Shown: positions 28,001 to 38,011, numbered from the stretch's first letter. The stretch is DNA of 64,000 nt from Stutzerimonas nosocomialis (GCF_005876855.1 NZ_QLAE01000009.1:62001-126000); one strand, 5' to 3'. Notes: generated by a model not told the origin, from the letters alone. Numbers and translations: made by a program.

Positions 28001-28022
28001 AAAGCCCGCCGAAGCGGGCTTT
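28001..28022 (-). terminator. Intrinsic terminator after the second acyl-CoA dehydrogenase
   Basis: Stem AAGCCCGC/GCGGGCTT (28002-28009 and 28014-28021) with a four-base loop and a T-run on the minus strand, 17 bases after the stop codon of the gene at 28039. It shows that the first and second dehydrogenase genes are separate units. Confidence 0.87.
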
Positions 28023-28038
28023 GTGGCGCTGCCTTTTC

Positions 28039-29832
28039 TCAGAAGACGAACTGGTCGGCCGCAAGCTTCATCAGCGTCTCGCCGCCGGCCTCGATCGACG
28101 CCCGGTGGGCCGCGGTGCGCGGCAGCAGACGGCTGAAATAGAACTCGGCGGTGACGATCTTCGATTGGTAGAAGGCCGCATCGCCCTCGCCGGCCTGGAG
28201 CTTGGCCTGGGCGACCACCGCCATGCGCAGCCAGAAATAGCCGAGGACCAGGTAGCCGCAGTACATCAGGTAGTCGACCGAAGCCGCGCCGACCTCGTCG
28301 GCGTTCTTCATCGCCGCCATGCCGATGCGGGCGGTGATCGCCCCCAGGTCCTGGTTCAGCTCGGCGAGCCGCTGGACCTGTCCCTTGAGTTCGGGATGTT
28401 CGGCGTTGGCCTGGCAGAACCTGTGGACCAGCTTGGTGAAGCCCAGCATCAGCTTGCCCTGGCTGCCCAGGACCTTGCGGCCGAGCAGGTCGAGCGCCTG
28501 GATGCCATTGGTGCCTTCGTAGATCGGGGCGATGCGGCAGTCGCGCATCAATTGCTCCATGCCCCACTCGCGAATGTAGCCGTGGCCGCCGAACACCTGC
28601 ATGCCGAGGCTGGTGACCTCCAGTCCGGTATCGGTCATGAAGGCCTTGCAGATGGGCGTGAGGAAGGCCAGCAGCGCCTCGGCTTCCTCGCGCTTGCCCG
28701 CCTCGGGGCTGTGCAGCTGATCGAGCAGCTGCGCGGTGAAATAGGCCAGCGCGCGGTTGCCCTCGTTGAAAGCCTTCATGGTCAGCAGCATGCGCCGCAC
28801 GTCCGGGTGGACGATGATCGGATCGGCAGGCTTGTCGGGAAACTTCGCACCGGTCAGCGAGCGCATCTGCAGGCGCTCCTGGGCGTACTTCACCGCGCCC
28901 TGGTAGCTCGCCTCGCCGTTGCACAGCCCCTGCATGCCGGTGCCGAGGCGCGCATGGTTCATCATGGTGAACATGCAGTTGAGGCCCTTGTTCGGTTCGC
29001 CGATGAGAAAACCGCGGGCGCCGTCGAAGTTGAGCACGCAGGTGGCCGAGGCCTTGATGCCCATCTTGTGCTCGATCGAGCCGCAGGCCAACGCGTTGCG
29101 CTCGCCGGCATTGCCGGCCGCATCGGGCAGGAACTTGGGCACGATGAACAGCGAGATGCCCTTGGTGCCGGCCGGTGCGTCGGGCAGCTTGGCCAGCACC
29201 AGGTGCACGATGTTCTCGGCCAGGTCGTGCTCGCCGGCGGAGATGAAGATCTTGGTACCGCTGATGGCGTAGCTGCCGTCGGCCTCGGGCACCGCACGGG
29301 TCTTGATGATCCCCAGGTCCGTGCCGCAGTGGGGCTCGGTCAGGCACATGGTGCCGGTCCAGCGGCCCTCGGTCATGCGGCTGAGGTAAGTGGACTTCTG
29401 CGCCTCGCTGCCGTGGGCGCCGATGGCGGCCATGGCGCCGTGGGTCAGCCCCGGGTACATGCCGAAGGAGGTGTTGGCCGAGCCGACCATTTCGCCGATC
29501 ACCAGGCCCAGCGAGTGCGGCAGACCCTGGCCGCCATACTCGGGCGTCGAGGCCAGCCCCATCCAGCCGCCCTCGGCGTACTGGGCGAAGGCTTCCTTGA
29601 AGCCCTTCGGCGTGGTCACCACGCCATTGTCGAAATGGCAGCCTTCCTCGTCGCCGCTGCGGTTGAGCGGCGCCAGCACCTGCTCGCAGAACTTGGCGCC
29701 CTCCTCCAGGATCGCACCGACCATGTCCGGGGTCGCATCCTCGGCGCCGATGGCGGCATAGCTGGCGTGGAAATCGAACACGTCGTCGATCAGAAAGCGC
29801 ATGTCGCGCAGGGGAGCCTTGTACTCGGGCAT
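28039..29832 (-). CDS. Acyl-CoA dehydrogenase, about 600-residue DmdC/FadE-like type
   Basis: A 597-residue paralogue of its neighbours on both sides with the same N-terminus (MPEYKAPLRDMRFLIDDVFD). The flavin-domain motifs are [37 protein letters not shown] and MQVFGGHGYIREWGMEQLMRD, and the active-site Glu region is [14 protein letters not shown]. The C-terminal extension (about 470-597) is kept. It has its own terminator and its own upstream gap of 117 bases, where I see no PsrA-like site, so regulation probably differs from that of the third copy. Chain-length preference cannot be told from sequence. Confidence 0.92.
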   Translation of the reverse strand: MPEYKAPLRDMRFLIDDVFDFHASYAAIGAEDATPDMVGAILEEGAKFCEQVLAPLNRSGDEEGCHFDNGVVTTPKGFKEAFAQYAEGGWMGLASTPEYGGQGLPHSLGLVIGEMVGSANTSFGMYPGLTHGAMAAIGAHGSEAQKSTYLSRMTEGRWTGTMCLTEPHCGTDLGIIKTRAVPEADGSYAISGTKIFISAGEHDLAENIVHLVLAKLPDAPAGTKGISLFIVPKFLPDAAGNAGERNALACGSIEHKMGIKASATCVLNFDGARGFLIGEPNKGLNCMFTMMNHARLGTGMQGLCNGEASYQGAVKYAQERLQMRSLTGAKFPDKPADPIIVHPDVRRMLLTMKAFNEGNRALAYFTAQLLDQLHSPEAGKREEAEALLAFLTPICKAFMTDTGLEVTSLGMQVFGGHGYIREWGMEQLMRDCRIAPIYEGTNGIQALDLLGRKVLGSQGKLMLGFTKLVHRFCQANAEHPELKGQVQRLAELNQDLGAITARIGMAAMKNADEVGAASVDYLMYCGYLVLGYFWLRMAVVAQAKLQAGEGDAAFYQSKIVTAEFYFSRLLPRTAAHRASIEAGGETLMKLAADQFVF

Positions 29833-29949
29833 GTTGTTGTTCTCCAGAAGGCAGCGCCGGGCAGTTATCCAGCCGGCAACCTACTGCTGGGGAGCGGGGT
29901 CAACAATCACATCATGGGCGCTGAATGCGCCGCCATAACCACCGGTTCG

Positions 29950-31275
29950 TCAGGCCGGCTCGCGCGGCGCGCGCACCGCACCGCGGCGGTTCTCGCCATG
30001 GGCGCGTACGCAGTTTCGCCCGGCGCTCTTGGCACTGTAGAGCGCCTTGTCGGCGGCCTTGATGACCTCTTCGGCGTTGCGCTGCGAGGGTTGTCGCTCG
30101 GCCACGCCGATGCTGATCGTCACCGAGACCTGGCTCGCCGTCTTGCCGGCGCGGCGCTGCCGACCCTGCTCGTCGCTCTTCGGCCGGCTGGCCGTGTCGC
30201 GCAGCTGCAGGGCATAGCCTTCCACCGCCAGCCGGATGTCTTCCAGATGGGGCAGGCAGGCCTGCAGGTCGCGGCCGGGGAAGACCAGGGTGAATTCCTC
30301 GCCGCCATAGCGGTAGGCCCTTCCGCCACCGCCGATCCTGCGCAGCCGGCTGGCGACCAGGCGCAGCACCTGGTCGCCCACGTCATGCCCGTGGGTGTCG
30401 TTGAACGACTTGAAATGGTCGACGTCCGCCATGGCGATCACATACTGCCGGCCGAGTCGCTGCAACCGCTCGTTGAGCGCCCGCCGATTCGGCAAGCCGG
30501 TGAGCTCGTCGCGAAACGCCATCAGGTAGGCTTCCTGCACGATGGCGACCACCAGGATCAGCATCGTCAGGCTGGTCAGCACGTTCAGCGCGCCCGGCCG
30601 GCTGAACACCTGCGGCAGCATCAGCAGCAACCCGGGCAAGGCCACCAGTTGCGCCGCGTGCAGGGCACGGGGTCTTCGCCAGTACTGCACCGCCAGCGCG
30701 ACGAAGCCGAGCAGGAACGGCGGATAGGCCAGCTGGATCAGCTGCAGCCAGTCGGCCTGCAGCGCGGGCCAGCGAACCGTCACCAGCCATTCGTGCACGG
30801 CTTCGGGAAAGCGCCGCCCCAGCGCGAACGCGAGGCTGACCACCACCAGGAGCACGGCGGCGCGCGCCAGGCCGTCCTGCAGGAGATGGGTGCGCTCGTG
30901 CCAAAGGGCATAGACGCCGTAGAGCAGCGGCAGCAGCAGGCTGCACAGATGGAAGGTCAACGCCGCCTCGGGCAGCAGCGTGCCGGTGGCCCGGTAATGG
31001 TCGGCCTGGGTGTCGAGCAGGAAATAGGCGATGTACACCACGAGCAGCAGAAACAGCTCGCGCAGCCGCCCGTAACCCAGGCACAACGCGCCGCCCATCA
31101 GCACCAGCACGGTCGGCAGCACGTTGAACAGGGAAACGAAAAACTCGTTGAGCACGGGCCGACGTGCCGTCAACAGCCCGACCGCCAGCAATCCCAAGGG
31201 CGGCAGGACATGACTGAAGCGCGCGGCGGCTGAACGGGGCACGGGTACTCCGGCGGACGGCCAGGAAAGCGGCAT
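29950..31275 (-). CDS. Multi-pass membrane diguanylate cyclase (intact GGEEF)
   Basis: A 441-residue protein that should make cyclic di-GMP from two GTP. Roughly seven to eight hydrophobic helices fill residues 25-250 (for example LPTVLVLMGGALCLGYG and PLLYGVYALWHE), consistent with a 7TM-like sensor. The GGDEF domain (about 255-425) has DELTGLPNRRALNERL, MADVDHFKSFNDTHGHDVGD and the intact catalytic RYGGEEF. No RxxD inhibitory site is present at the usual place before GGEEF. An insertion rich in charged residues (SRPKSDEQGRQRRAGKTAS) sits late in the domain. It separates two acyl-CoA dehydrogenase genes; the reason is unclear. Confidence 0.9.
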   Translation of the reverse strand: MPLSWPSAGVPVPRSAAARFSHVLPPLGLLAVGLLTARRPVLNEFFVSLFNVLPTVLVLMGGALCLGYGRLRELFLLLVVYIAYFLLDTQADHYRATGTLLPEAALTFHLCSLLLPLLYGVYALWHERTHLLQDGLARAAVLLVVVSLAFALGRRFPEAVHEWLVTVRWPALQADWLQLIQLAYPPFLLGFVALAVQYWRRPRALHAAQLVALPGLLLMLPQVFSRPGALNVLTSLTMLILVVAIVQEAYLMAFRDELTGLPNRRALNERLQRLGRQYVIAMADVDHFKSFNDTHGHDVGDQVLRLVASRLRRIGGGGRAYRYGGEEFTLVFPGRDLQACLPHLEDIRLAVEGYALQLRDTASRPKSDEQGRQRRAGKTASQVSVTISIGVAERQPSQRNAEEVIKAADKALYSAKSAGRNCVRAHGENRRGAVRAPREPA

Positions 31276-31329
31276 TTTGCCTGCATTCGCTCAGCTGTAC
31301 ACCTTTCTTGTCCCGCGCGTGAAACAGGC

Positions 31330-31359
31330 GAAAAAAAAACCGCTGCCTGCGCAGCGGTT
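31330..31359 (-). terminator. Intrinsic terminator after the third acyl-CoA dehydrogenase
   Basis: Nine-bp stem AACCGCTGC/GCAGCGGTT (31338-31346 and 31351-31359) followed on the minus strand by nine T, starting about 20 bases after the stop codon at 31380. Confidence 0.9.
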
Positions 31360-31379
31360 CTTTTACGCGTCCGAAGGAC

Positions 31380-33185
31380 TCAGTACGCCAGGGCGAAGTG
31401 TTCTTCGTCCATGTCCATCAGGTTGTCGGCGCCCGACAGCATGGCTTCGACGTGGGTGCGGGTACGCGGCAGGATGCGCTTGTAGTAGAAGCGCGCCGTC
31501 TGCAGCTTGGCCTTGTAGAAGCCTTCCTCGGCGGTGCCGGCGGCCAGCTTCTCCGCGGCCACCCGCGCCATGTCGGCCCAGAAGTAGGCCAGGCAGGCAT
31601 AACCGCAGTACATCAGGTAGTCCACCGAGGCGGCACCGACTTCTTCGCGGTTCTTCATGGCCGCCATGCCGACCTTCATGGTGATGTCGCCCCACTCCTT
31701 GTTCAGCTTGGCCAGCGGCTCGACGAATTCCTTCACCGCCTCGTTGCCTTCGTTGGCCTGGCAGAACTTGTGCACGACCTTGGTGAAGCCCTTGAGCGCC
31801 TCGCCCTGGGTCATCAGCACCTTGCGGCCGAGCAGGTCGAGCGCCTGGATGCCGGTGGTGCCTTCGTACAGGCAGGAGATGCGGCTGTCGCGCACGTTCT
31901 GCTCCATGCCCCACTCGGCGATGAAGCCGTGGCCGCCATAGATCTGCACGCCGTGGTTGGCGGACTCGAAGCCCACTTCGGTCATGAACGCCTTGGCGAT
32001 CGGGGTCAGGAAGGCGAGCATGGAATCGGCGGCCTTGCGCTGCTCCTCGTCCGCGCTGCGCTGGACGATGTCCACCTGCTTGGCGGCGAAGTAGAGCATC
32101 GCGCGGTTGCCCTCGGCGAAGGCCTTCATGGTCAGCAGCATGCGGCGTACGTCCGGATGCACGATGATCGGGTCAGCGGCCTTGTCCGGCGCTTTCGGAC
32201 CGGTCAGCGAACGCATCTGCAGGCGCTCGCGGGCGTACTGGATACCGCCCTGGAAACCGATCTCGGCATGGGCCAGGCCCTGCAGCGCAGTGCCCAGGCG
32301 CGCGGTGTTCATGAAGGTGAACATGCAGTTCAGGCCCTTGTTCGGCGGGCCGATCAGGAAGCCGGTGGCGCCGTCGAAGTTCATCACGCAGGTCGCGTTG
32401 CCGTGGATGCCCATCTTGTGCTCGAGCGAGCCGCAGGACACGCCATTGCGCTCACCCACGCCGCCCTCGGCGTTCGGCAGGAACTTGGGCACGATGAACA
32501 GCGAGATGCCCTTGGTGCCTTCCGGCGCATCGGGCAGGCGGGCCAGTACGATATGGACGATGTTGTCGGCCATGTCGTGTTCGCCGGCGGAAATGAAAAT
32601 CTTGGTGCCGGTCACCTTGTAGCTGCCATCGGCCTGGGGTTCGGCCTTGGTACGCAGCATGCCCAGGTCGGTGCCGCAGTGCGGCTCGGTCAGGCACATG
32701 GTGCCGGTCCACTCGCCGGACACCAGCTTGGTCAGGTAGGTCTGCTGCTGCTCGGCCGTGCCGTGGGCGTGCAGCGTGTTCATCGCACCGTGGGACAGGC
32801 CGGGGTACATGCCCCAGGACCAGTTGGCTTCGCCGACCATCTCGCTGACGGCCATGCCGAGGGACTCCGGCAGGCCCTGGCCGCCGTGCTCGACGTCGTG
32901 GGCCAGGCTCGGCCAGCCGCCTTCGACGAACTGCTTGTAGGCTTCCTTGAAGCCGGTCGGCGTCTTCACGCCCGACTCGCTCCAGGTGCAGCCCTCGATG
33001 TCGCCGACACGGTTGAGGGGAGCGATCACCTGCTCACAGAACTTCGCGCCTTCATCGAGAATGGCATTGACCATGTCCGGCGTCGCGTCTTCACAACCCG
33101 GAAGGCTCTGATAGTGCGCCTCGTAGCCGAGCAGCTCGTCACGTACGAAGCGGATATCGCGCAAGGGGGCCTTGTAATCAGGCAT
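31380..33185 (-). CDS. Acyl-CoA dehydrogenase, about 600-residue FadE-like, probably PsrA-controlled
   Basis: A 601-residue paralogue of the two dehydrogenases to its left. N-terminus [20 protein letters not shown]; flavin motifs [37 protein letters not shown] and [20 protein letters not shown]; active-site region [15 protein letters not shown]-terminal extension retained. About 100 bases upstream are two tandem PsrA-type operators, the strongest hint that this copy is the fatty-acid-induced beta-oxidation enzyme. It is monocistronic, with its own terminator. Confidence 0.92.
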   Translation of the reverse strand: MPDYKAPLRDIRFVRDELLGYEAHYQSLPGCEDATPDMVNAILDEGAKFCEQVIAPLNRVGDIEGCTWSESGVKTPTGFKEAYKQFVEGGWPSLAHDVEHGGQGLPESLGMAVSEMVGEANWSWGMYPGLSHGAMNTLHAHGTAEQQQTYLTKLVSGEWTGTMCLTEPHCGTDLGMLRTKAEPQADGSYKVTGTKIFISAGEHDMADNIVHIVLARLPDAPEGTKGISLFIVPKFLPNAEGGVGERNGVSCGSLEHKMGIHGNATCVMNFDGATGFLIGPPNKGLNCMFTFMNTARLGTALQGLAHAEIGFQGGIQYARERLQMRSLTGPKAPDKAADPIIVHPDVRRMLLTMKAFAEGNRAMLYFAAKQVDIVQRSADEEQRKAADSMLAFLTPIAKAFMTEVGFESANHGVQIYGGHGFIAEWGMEQNVRDSRISCLYEGTTGIQALDLLGRKVLMTQGEALKGFTKVVHKFCQANEGNEAVKEFVEPLAKLNKEWGDITMKVGMAAMKNREEVGAASVDYLMYCGYACLAYFWADMARVAAEKLAAGTAEEGFYKAKLQTARFYYKRILPRTRTHVEAMLSGADNLMDMDEEHFALAY

Positions 33186-33282
33186 AGCGTAAACCTCAGC
33201 GGTGAGTTCTTTTGATCAGATGACCGGCTGGCCGGTCGCTTCAGGTTCGGATATTGACCGGTCGGCAGCAGGCCGAAGGGGT

Positions 33283-33309
33283 CAAACAGGCGTTTGAAAC
33301 ATACGTTTA
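33283..33309. promoter_or_regulatory. Two tandem PsrA-type operators
   Basis: CAAAC-aggc-GTTTG (33283-33296) fits the PsrA consensus (G/C)AAAC-N2-4-GTTT(G/C) fully. GAAAC-atac-GTTTA (33296-33309) fits in all but the last base. They share one base and lie about 100 bases before the start of the acyl-CoA dehydrogenase at 33185. PsrA is a TetR-type repressor released by long-chain acyl groups. Confidence 0.68.
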
Positions 33310-33379
33310 GGCCTGAGGGATGTCAAGCAGGCACCCCCTTTCCGTTTATCGGCAGATATCAGGATATGCAAGGCATGAC

Positions 33380-33407
33380 AGGGCGCCCGGCGATGGCCGG
33401 GCGCCCT
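33380..33407. terminator. Strong hairpin after the small rod-like gene
   Basis: A perfect 12-bp stem (AGGGCGCCCGGC/GCCGGGCGCCCT) with a GATG loop, just downstream of the minus-strand gene at 33445. No T-run follows on either strand, so termination is probable but not certain. Confidence 0.55.
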
Positions 33408-33444
33408 GGATTCGAAAGGAGAAGAAGAAAGAGGCGCTGAAAGG

Positions 33445-33693
33445 TCAGGCGCGGGTATCGATCAGCGTACCGAGCACTTCGTCGGCGCTGCGCACCAGGC
33501 GGGCCCCGATCTGGGCGTCGTAGCGGCCCTGCTGCAGCTCGACCAGCTGCAAGGCGAGTTCCGCACTGCTGGGAGCGTCGCTGTTGTCCGGAACCGATGC
33601 TCCGGCGATACGCCCTGCGGCCTGCTCGACGCGCTGTTGGCCCGCGTTGATGGCGGTCACTCCGTAGGAGAACAGGCTGTTGGAGATCTGCAT
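33445..33693 (-). CDS. Small protein resembling the D0 helices of flagellar rod/hook proteins
   Basis: An 82-residue protein. The N-terminal part (SNSLFSYGVTAINAGQQRVE) resembles the amphipathic N-terminus of FlgE/FlgG-type axial proteins. The C-terminal part (RLVRSADEVLGTLIDTRA) resembles their C-terminus (in FlgG roughly KTADEMLGTLLDIR). It is as if the two coiled-coil D0 ends were joined without the middle domains. A conserved hypothetical gene sits at the same place between the dehydrogenase and biotin genes in P. aeruginosa as I recall. Function unknown. It is cytoplasmic or exported by the flagellar route; no signal peptide is present. Confidence 0.72.
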   Translation of the reverse strand: MQISNSLFSYGVTAINAGQQRVEQAAGRIAGASVPDNSDAPSSAELALQLVELQQGRYDAQIGARLVRSADEVLGTLIDTRA

Positions 33694-33877
33694 GGCGGTA
33701 CCCGGGATGGAATCGTCTGGCCATTATTGAAGCAGAGTCGTTCCGTTGACGCCAGAGACATAACGGAATCAACCCGCCTTCCCTTATACCCAGCGCCACA
33801 TTCAGTCACTGCTGCACAGGAACGCCAGCGCCTCGGCGGCAGTCCTCTCTAGCAGTATCCATTGCCCGGAGCACGAC

Positions 33878-34603
33878 ATGAACCGATCGAAATCACCTTT
33901 GCTCGCACAGCGCCTCGACGCGGAAATGGCCCAGGCGCCGAACGTCCACGGCCTCGAACGCCTGGCGTCAGGGCTGATCGGCGGCTGGCTCGTCGGGCGC
34001 GGCCTGCGCAGCGGCGGCCTGTTCGGCCTGGTGGGAATCGCGCTGGGCGGCATGGCGATCGCCCGGGGTGGCTCGGGCCATTGCGCCGCCAAACGCGCCC
34101 TGTCGCCGAGCGACTATGAGAAGCAGGTGGCCGAGGAGAACCGCTGGAGCAGTGCCAAGGCGCTGTCGTGCAGCATCACGGTCAATCGCCCCCGCGACGA
34201 GGTCTACGCCTACTGGCGCGATTTCAGCCACATGCCGACCTTCATGGCGTTCATCGAGCGGGTCGAGGCTCGCGACGACCACCACGCGCACTGGGTCGCC
34301 CGACTGCCGATGACGGACAAGACCCTCGAATGGGACACCTACGTGACCGAGGACGTGCCCGGCGAACGCCTGGCCTGGATGTCCGAGGCCGACGCGCCGA
34401 TCCGCAACCTCGGCTGGGTGACCTTCCGCGATGCGCCCAACGGCAGCGGTACCGAAATCCAGGCGGTGATCGCCCACGAAGTGCCCGGCGGCCAGATCGG
34501 CTATGCGCTGGCCAAGGGTTTCAGCACCCTGTCCGGCTTCGAGGTCAGCCAGGACCTGCGCCGGTTCAAGGAACTGATGGAAACCGGCCGGGCCGGCGCC
34601 TAG
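33878..34603 (+). CDS. SRPBCC (START-like) family protein with N-terminal Gly-rich segment
   Basis: A 241-residue protein. Residues 28-66 form a glycine-rich hydrophobic segment (LASGLIGGWLVGRGL, GGLFGLVGIALGGMAIARGG), probably a hairpin in the membrane. Residues 93-235 make an SRPBCC/polyketide-cyclase-like helix-grip domain (SITVNRPRDEVYAYWRDFSH, FMAFIERVEARDD). Bacterial proteins of this layout are annotated cyclase/dehydrase or SRPBCC without known ligand. Its end overlaps the convergent bioD stop by four bases. Confidence 0.75.
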   Translation: MNRSKSPLLAQRLDAEMAQAPNVHGLERLASGLIGGWLVGRGLRSGGLFGLVGIALGGMAIARGGSGHCAAKRALSPSDYEKQVAEENRWSSAKALSCSITVNRPRDEVYAYWRDFSHMPTFMAFIERVEARDDHHAHWVARLPMTDKTLEWDTYVTEDVPGERLAWMSEADAPIRNLGWVTFRDAPNGSGTEIQAVIAHEVPGGQIGYALAKGFSTLSGFEVSQDLRRFKELMETGRAGA

Positions 34604-35286
34604 CCGACCCGCAACTGCCCCAGATCCAGATGTGGCGCGACGACCGATGGCGTCGCCGCCGCAAGCTGCGGCACGAGCCCGATACAGGGCGCATCCAGAC
34701 GGTCGGCCAGCGTGCCGAGGTTCTCTTCGAGACGCGAGGTCTGCGCATCGACGATGTTGGCGACCCAGCCCGCCAGGGGCAGCCCGTCACGGGCTATCGC
34801 CTCGGCGGTGAGCAGCGCGTGGTTGATGCAGCCCAGGCGCACGCCCACCACCAGGATCACCGGCAGGCCCAGCAGAACGGCGAGATCGGACAGGTTCTGC
34901 CGCCCCGACAGTGGCACCCGCCAGCCTCCGGCACCCTCCACCAGGCTGAAATCGGCCGCCAGCCCCAGCATCGCCCGCACCGGCGTTGCGAGCCCTCCGG
35001 CGCTCAGCTCGACCCCGGCTTCCCGAGCGGCCAGATGCGGCGCGATGGCTGGCTCGAAGGCGAACGGATTGACCTGCTCATAGCCCATCGGCAGCGTGCA
35101 TTCGCCCAGCAGCGCCAGGGCATCGGCGTTGCGCAGGCCGGCCGCGGTGCGCTCGCAGCCCGAGGCGACCGGCTTGGCGGCCGCCGTGCTCAGCCCGGCA
35201 AGCCGCGCGGCATGGAGCAGCCCCGCGGCAATGGTGGTCTTGCCGACCTCGGTGTCGGTACCGGTGACGAAAAACGCCGCGGCCAT
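34600..35286 (-). CDS. bioD: Dethiobiotin synthetase
   Basis: Closes the ureido ring of dethiobiotin from diaminopelargonic acid, CO2 and ATP, the penultimate step of biotin synthesis. The 228-residue cytoplasmic enzyme starts with the P-loop FFVTGTDTEVGKTT and has KPVASGC and VEGAGGWRVPL, all typical of BioD. It is the last gene of the bioB-F-H-C-D run, two bases after bioC. Confidence 0.95.
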   Translation of the reverse strand: MAAAFFVTGTDTEVGKTTIAAGLLHAARLAGLSTAAAKPVASGCERTAAGLRNADALALLGECTLPMGYEQVNPFAFEPAIAPHLAAREAGVELSAGGLATPVRAMLGLAADFSLVEGAGGWRVPLSGRQNLSDLAVLLGLPVILVVGVRLGCINHALLTAEAIARDGLPLAGWVANIVDAQTSRLEENLGTLADRLDAPCIGLVPQLAAATPSVVAPHLDLGQLRVG

Positions 35287-35288
35287 GC

Positions 35289-36107
35289 TCAGGCCTCCTT
35301 CAGCAAGAGGCCCTGGACGACCTGATAGGTCACCGGCAGGCCCTGGGGCTGGCGCAGGTGTTCGTAGGCCTCGATCAGCGCCCGCATGCGCGCCCGGCCG
35401 GTCAGTCCACCCGGGCGCCCGGGGTTGAGGTTATGGGCGCCGAGCGCCTTGAGGTCGTGGGTCAGCCGCCGCAGATCGGGGAAGAACAGCCGGTGGGGCA
35501 CCTGCTCGAGCTGCGCCGCCCGCAGGCCGCTGCCCCCGCACAGCGCCTGGTACTGCTCGAAACGGCGGAAGCGATTGACGTGGACGAAACCGTCGACCTG
35601 CTCCCAGCTGTCACGCAGCTCCTGCAGCGTGCCGGCGCAAAGGCTGGTGAAGGCGAACACCCCGCCCGGACGCAGCACCCGCCGGGCCTCGCCGAGCACC
35701 GCGGCGAAATCCGGACACCACTGCACTGCCAGGCTGGAAAACAGCACATCGACCGAGCCGTCGCGCAGCGGCAGCGCCTCGGCATCGCCGGCGACGAAAT
35801 CCTGCGCCCCGCCCTGCAGGCGCGCGTGCCGCAGCATGCCCTCGGCGATATCCAGCGCCAGCCCTTCGGCGGCGGGGAAACGCTGCGCCAGCTGGCGACT
35901 GAAGTAACCGGTGCCGCAGCCCAGGTCGACCCAGCGCTCGATGCCGCCCTTGGGCAGGGATTCGAGCAAGGCCTCGCCCACCTGGCGCTGCAGCTGGGCG
36001 ACGGCATCGTAGCTGGCCGCCGCCCGGGAAAACGACGCGGCCACCTCGCGCTTGTCGGGCAAGCCGGGCGCGCTGACCACAGGTCGCTCCGCGATCATCT
36101 CAGCCAT
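35289..36107 (-). CDS. bioC: Malonyl-ACP O-methyltransferase
   Basis: Methylates the free carboxyl of malonyl-ACP so that the fatty-acid machinery can build the pimeloyl chain. The 272-residue SAM-dependent enzyme shows motif I ([20 protein letters not shown]), [15 protein letters not shown] and [13 protein letters not shown], as in BioC. It overlaps bioH by eight bases and precedes bioD. An internal ATG three codons in is an alternative start. Confidence 0.94.
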   Translation of the reverse strand: MAEMIAERPVVSAPGLPDKREVAASFSRAAASYDAVAQLQRQVGEALLESLPKGGIERWVDLGCGTGYFSRQLAQRFPAAEGLALDIAEGMLRHARLQGGAQDFVAGDAEALPLRDGSVDVLFSSLAVQWCPDFAAVLGEARRVLRPGGVFAFTSLCAGTLQELRDSWEQVDGFVHVNRFRRFEQYQALCGGSGLRAAQLEQVPHRLFFPDLRRLTHDLKALGAHNLNPGRPGGLTGRARMRALIEAYEHLRQPQGLPVTYQVVQGLLLKEA

Positions 36108-36825
36108 CTTCGCCCTCGCGCATGAATCGAACCATCAGCCGCGCGACGGTATCGGGCTGCTCCAGCGGCAGGCCATGGCTGGCGTCATCCACGATGCGGA
36201 TGTCCACATCCGGCACTTCGGCCTGCAGCGCGTCGGCAGCGGCGACCGGCACCAGCGCATCGCGACCGGCGAACAGGTGCAGCTGCGGCCCGGCAAAGGC
36301 ACCCAGCACGTCGCGGTTGTCCAGGTGCGCGAGCAGTTGCAGGCCGGCGTCCAGGGCGGCCGGGCTCATGGCCGCGTGGGAGACCTGCAGCTGGCGGGCC
36401 AGGGTCTTCGGATCGAAGGCGCCACGACTGACCAGCAGGGTGAAACGCTTGAGGGTCAGCTCGGGATCGAGACCAAAGGCCTGGTGGAAGGTATCGAAGA
36501 TCTCGGCCGGCATCGCCGTCGGCCATTGTTCGCTGCTGCGAAAACGAAGGTTGCTGGCGATGCCGATCAGCCCACGGCAACGCTCGGCACGGCTGGCCGC
36601 CAGGCGCGCCGCCAGCATGCCGCCCAGCGACCAGCCGGCGAGCCAGGCGCCATCGGGGATCTGCGGATCGAGCGACTTGAGCCACTCGGCAGGCTCTGCC
36701 CGGTCGGGCAACGGCAGGATATCGACCTGCAGGTGGGAGTCGCGCTCGAGCAGCGCGTCGCGAAGCGGGGCCAGCGCCGCCTCGCCAAAGGCCCAGCCAG
36801 GCAGCAGAATCAGTCGGTTACGCAT
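36100..36825 (-). CDS. bioH: Pimeloyl-ACP methyl ester carboxylesterase
   Basis: Removes the methyl group added by BioC once the pimeloyl chain is complete. The 241-residue alpha/beta hydrolase has the opening [14 protein letters not shown], the nucleophile elbow GWSLGG (about Ser75), an Asp in FAGRDALVP and the catalytic His in [12 protein letters not shown]. It overlaps bioF by eight bases and bioC by eight bases, so all three are translationally coupled. Confidence 0.95.
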   Translation of the reverse strand: MRNRLILLPGWAFGEAALAPLRDALLERDSHLQVDILPLPDRAEPAEWLKSLDPQIPDGAWLAGWSLGGMLAARLAASRAERCRGLIGIASNLRFRSSEQWPTAMPAEIFDTFHQAFGLDPELTLKRFTLLVSRGAFDPKTLARQLQVSHAAMSPAALDAGLQLLAHLDNRDVLGAFAGPQLHLFAGRDALVPVAAADALQAEVPDVDIRIVDDASHGLPLEQPDTVARLMVRFMREGEDG

Positions 36826-37999
36826 TCTCGAAGGCCTCCTGGGCCAGTCGGTTCCAGCATTCGGCCAGGATATCCAGCAGACGTTCCACCTGCGCCTCGC
36901 TGTGGGCGGCCGTCAGGGTCACCCGCAACCGGGCGCTGCCCGCCGGGACCGTCGGCGGGCGAATCGCACCGACCAGGATGCCGCGTTCGCGCAACAGCGC
37001 CGAAAGACGCAGGGCGCGCTCGCTGCTGCCGACCAGGATCGGCTGGATCGGCGTCGGGCTGTCCATCAGGGTCAGGCCGATGTCCGCCGCGCCCTGGCGA
37101 AAGCGTGCGATCAGCCGGTTCAGATGCGCCCGTCGCCAGCTCTCGCCCCGCAGCAGCTCCAGGCTTTTCAGGGTCGCGCAGGCCACCGCCGGTGGCTGGC
37201 TGGTGGTGTAGATGTAGGGCCGGGCGAACTGGATCAGGGTCTCGATCAGCTCTTCGCTGCCGGCCACGAAGGCACCCGCGGTGCCGAACGCCTTGCCCAG
37301 GGTGCCGACCAGCACCGGCACGTCGTCGATGCCCAGCCCGAAGTGTTCGACGATGCCACCGCCGGTCGCGCCGAGCGGGCCGAAGCCGTGGGCGTCATCC
37401 ACCATCACCCAGGCGTCACGGGCCTTCGCGGCGGCGCACAGGGCGGGCAGGTCGGCCAGATCGCCGTCCATGCTGAACACCCCGTCGGTCACCACCAGCG
37501 TGTTGCCGGTCGCCTTCTCCAGGCGCTTGGCCAGGCTCGGGGCGTCGTTGTGCAGGTAGCGCGAGAAACGCGCGCCGGACAGCAGGCCGGCATCGAGCAG
37601 CGACGCGTGGTTGAGGCGGTCCTCCAGCACGGTGTCGCCCTGCCCCACCAGCGCGGTGACGGCGGCGAGGTTGGCCATGTAGCCGGTGGAGAACAGCAAC
37701 GCCCGTGGCCGCCCGGTGAAGTCGGCGAGCTCCTCCTCCAGTTCGTGGTGCGGCGTGCTGTGGCCGACGACCAGATGCGAGGCACCGCCGCCGACGCCCC
37801 AGCGCTCGGCGCCCCGCTGCATGGCGCGGATCACTTCGGGGTGGTTGGCCAGCCCCAGGTAGTCGTTGGAACTGAACGCCAGCACCGCCTCGCCATCGAC
37901 CACGACCTCGGGCCCTTGCGGGGCCTGGAGCAGCGGGCGCTGGCGGTAGAGGTGTTCGGCCCGGCGGGCGGCGAGGCGGGAAGCGAGATCGAAGGGCAT
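36818..37999 (-). CDS. bioF: 8-amino-7-oxononanoate synthase
   Basis: PLP enzyme that condenses pimeloyl-ACP (or CoA) with alanine. The 393-residue protein has the family motifs [15 protein letters not shown], the [19 protein letters not shown] glycine region and [10 protein letters not shown] (PLP-ring Asp). The PLP lysine is expected in [15 protein letters not shown]. It lies 115 bases after bioB with a repeat element in between, and its end overlaps bioH. Confidence 0.96.
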   Translation of the reverse strand: MPFDLASRLAARRAEHLYRQRPLLQAPQGPEVVVDGEAVLAFSSNDYLGLANHPEVIRAMQRGAERWGVGGGASHLVVGHSTPHHELEEELADFTGRPRALLFSTGYMANLAAVTALVGQGDTVLEDRLNHASLLDAGLLSGARFSRYLHNDAPSLAKRLEKATGNTLVVTDGVFSMDGDLADLPALCAAAKARDAWVMVDDAHGFGPLGATGGGIVEHFGLGIDDVPVLVGTLGKAFGTAGAFVAGSEELIETLIQFARPYIYTTSQPPAVACATLKSLELLRGESWRRAHLNRLIARFRQGAADIGLTLMDSPTPIQPILVGSSERALRLSALLRERGILVGAIRPPTVPAGSARLRVTLTAAHSEAQVERLLDILAECWNRLAQEAFENA

Positions 38000-38011
38000 A
38001 CGAAGCTCTCA

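Noticed and set aside
28021-31233. A 1070-codon plus-strand frame opposite an acyl-CoA dehydrogenase and the diguanylate cyclase
   Set aside because: Shadow of strong GC3 bias; opposite-strand genes carry intact catalytic motifs and terminators in the other direction.
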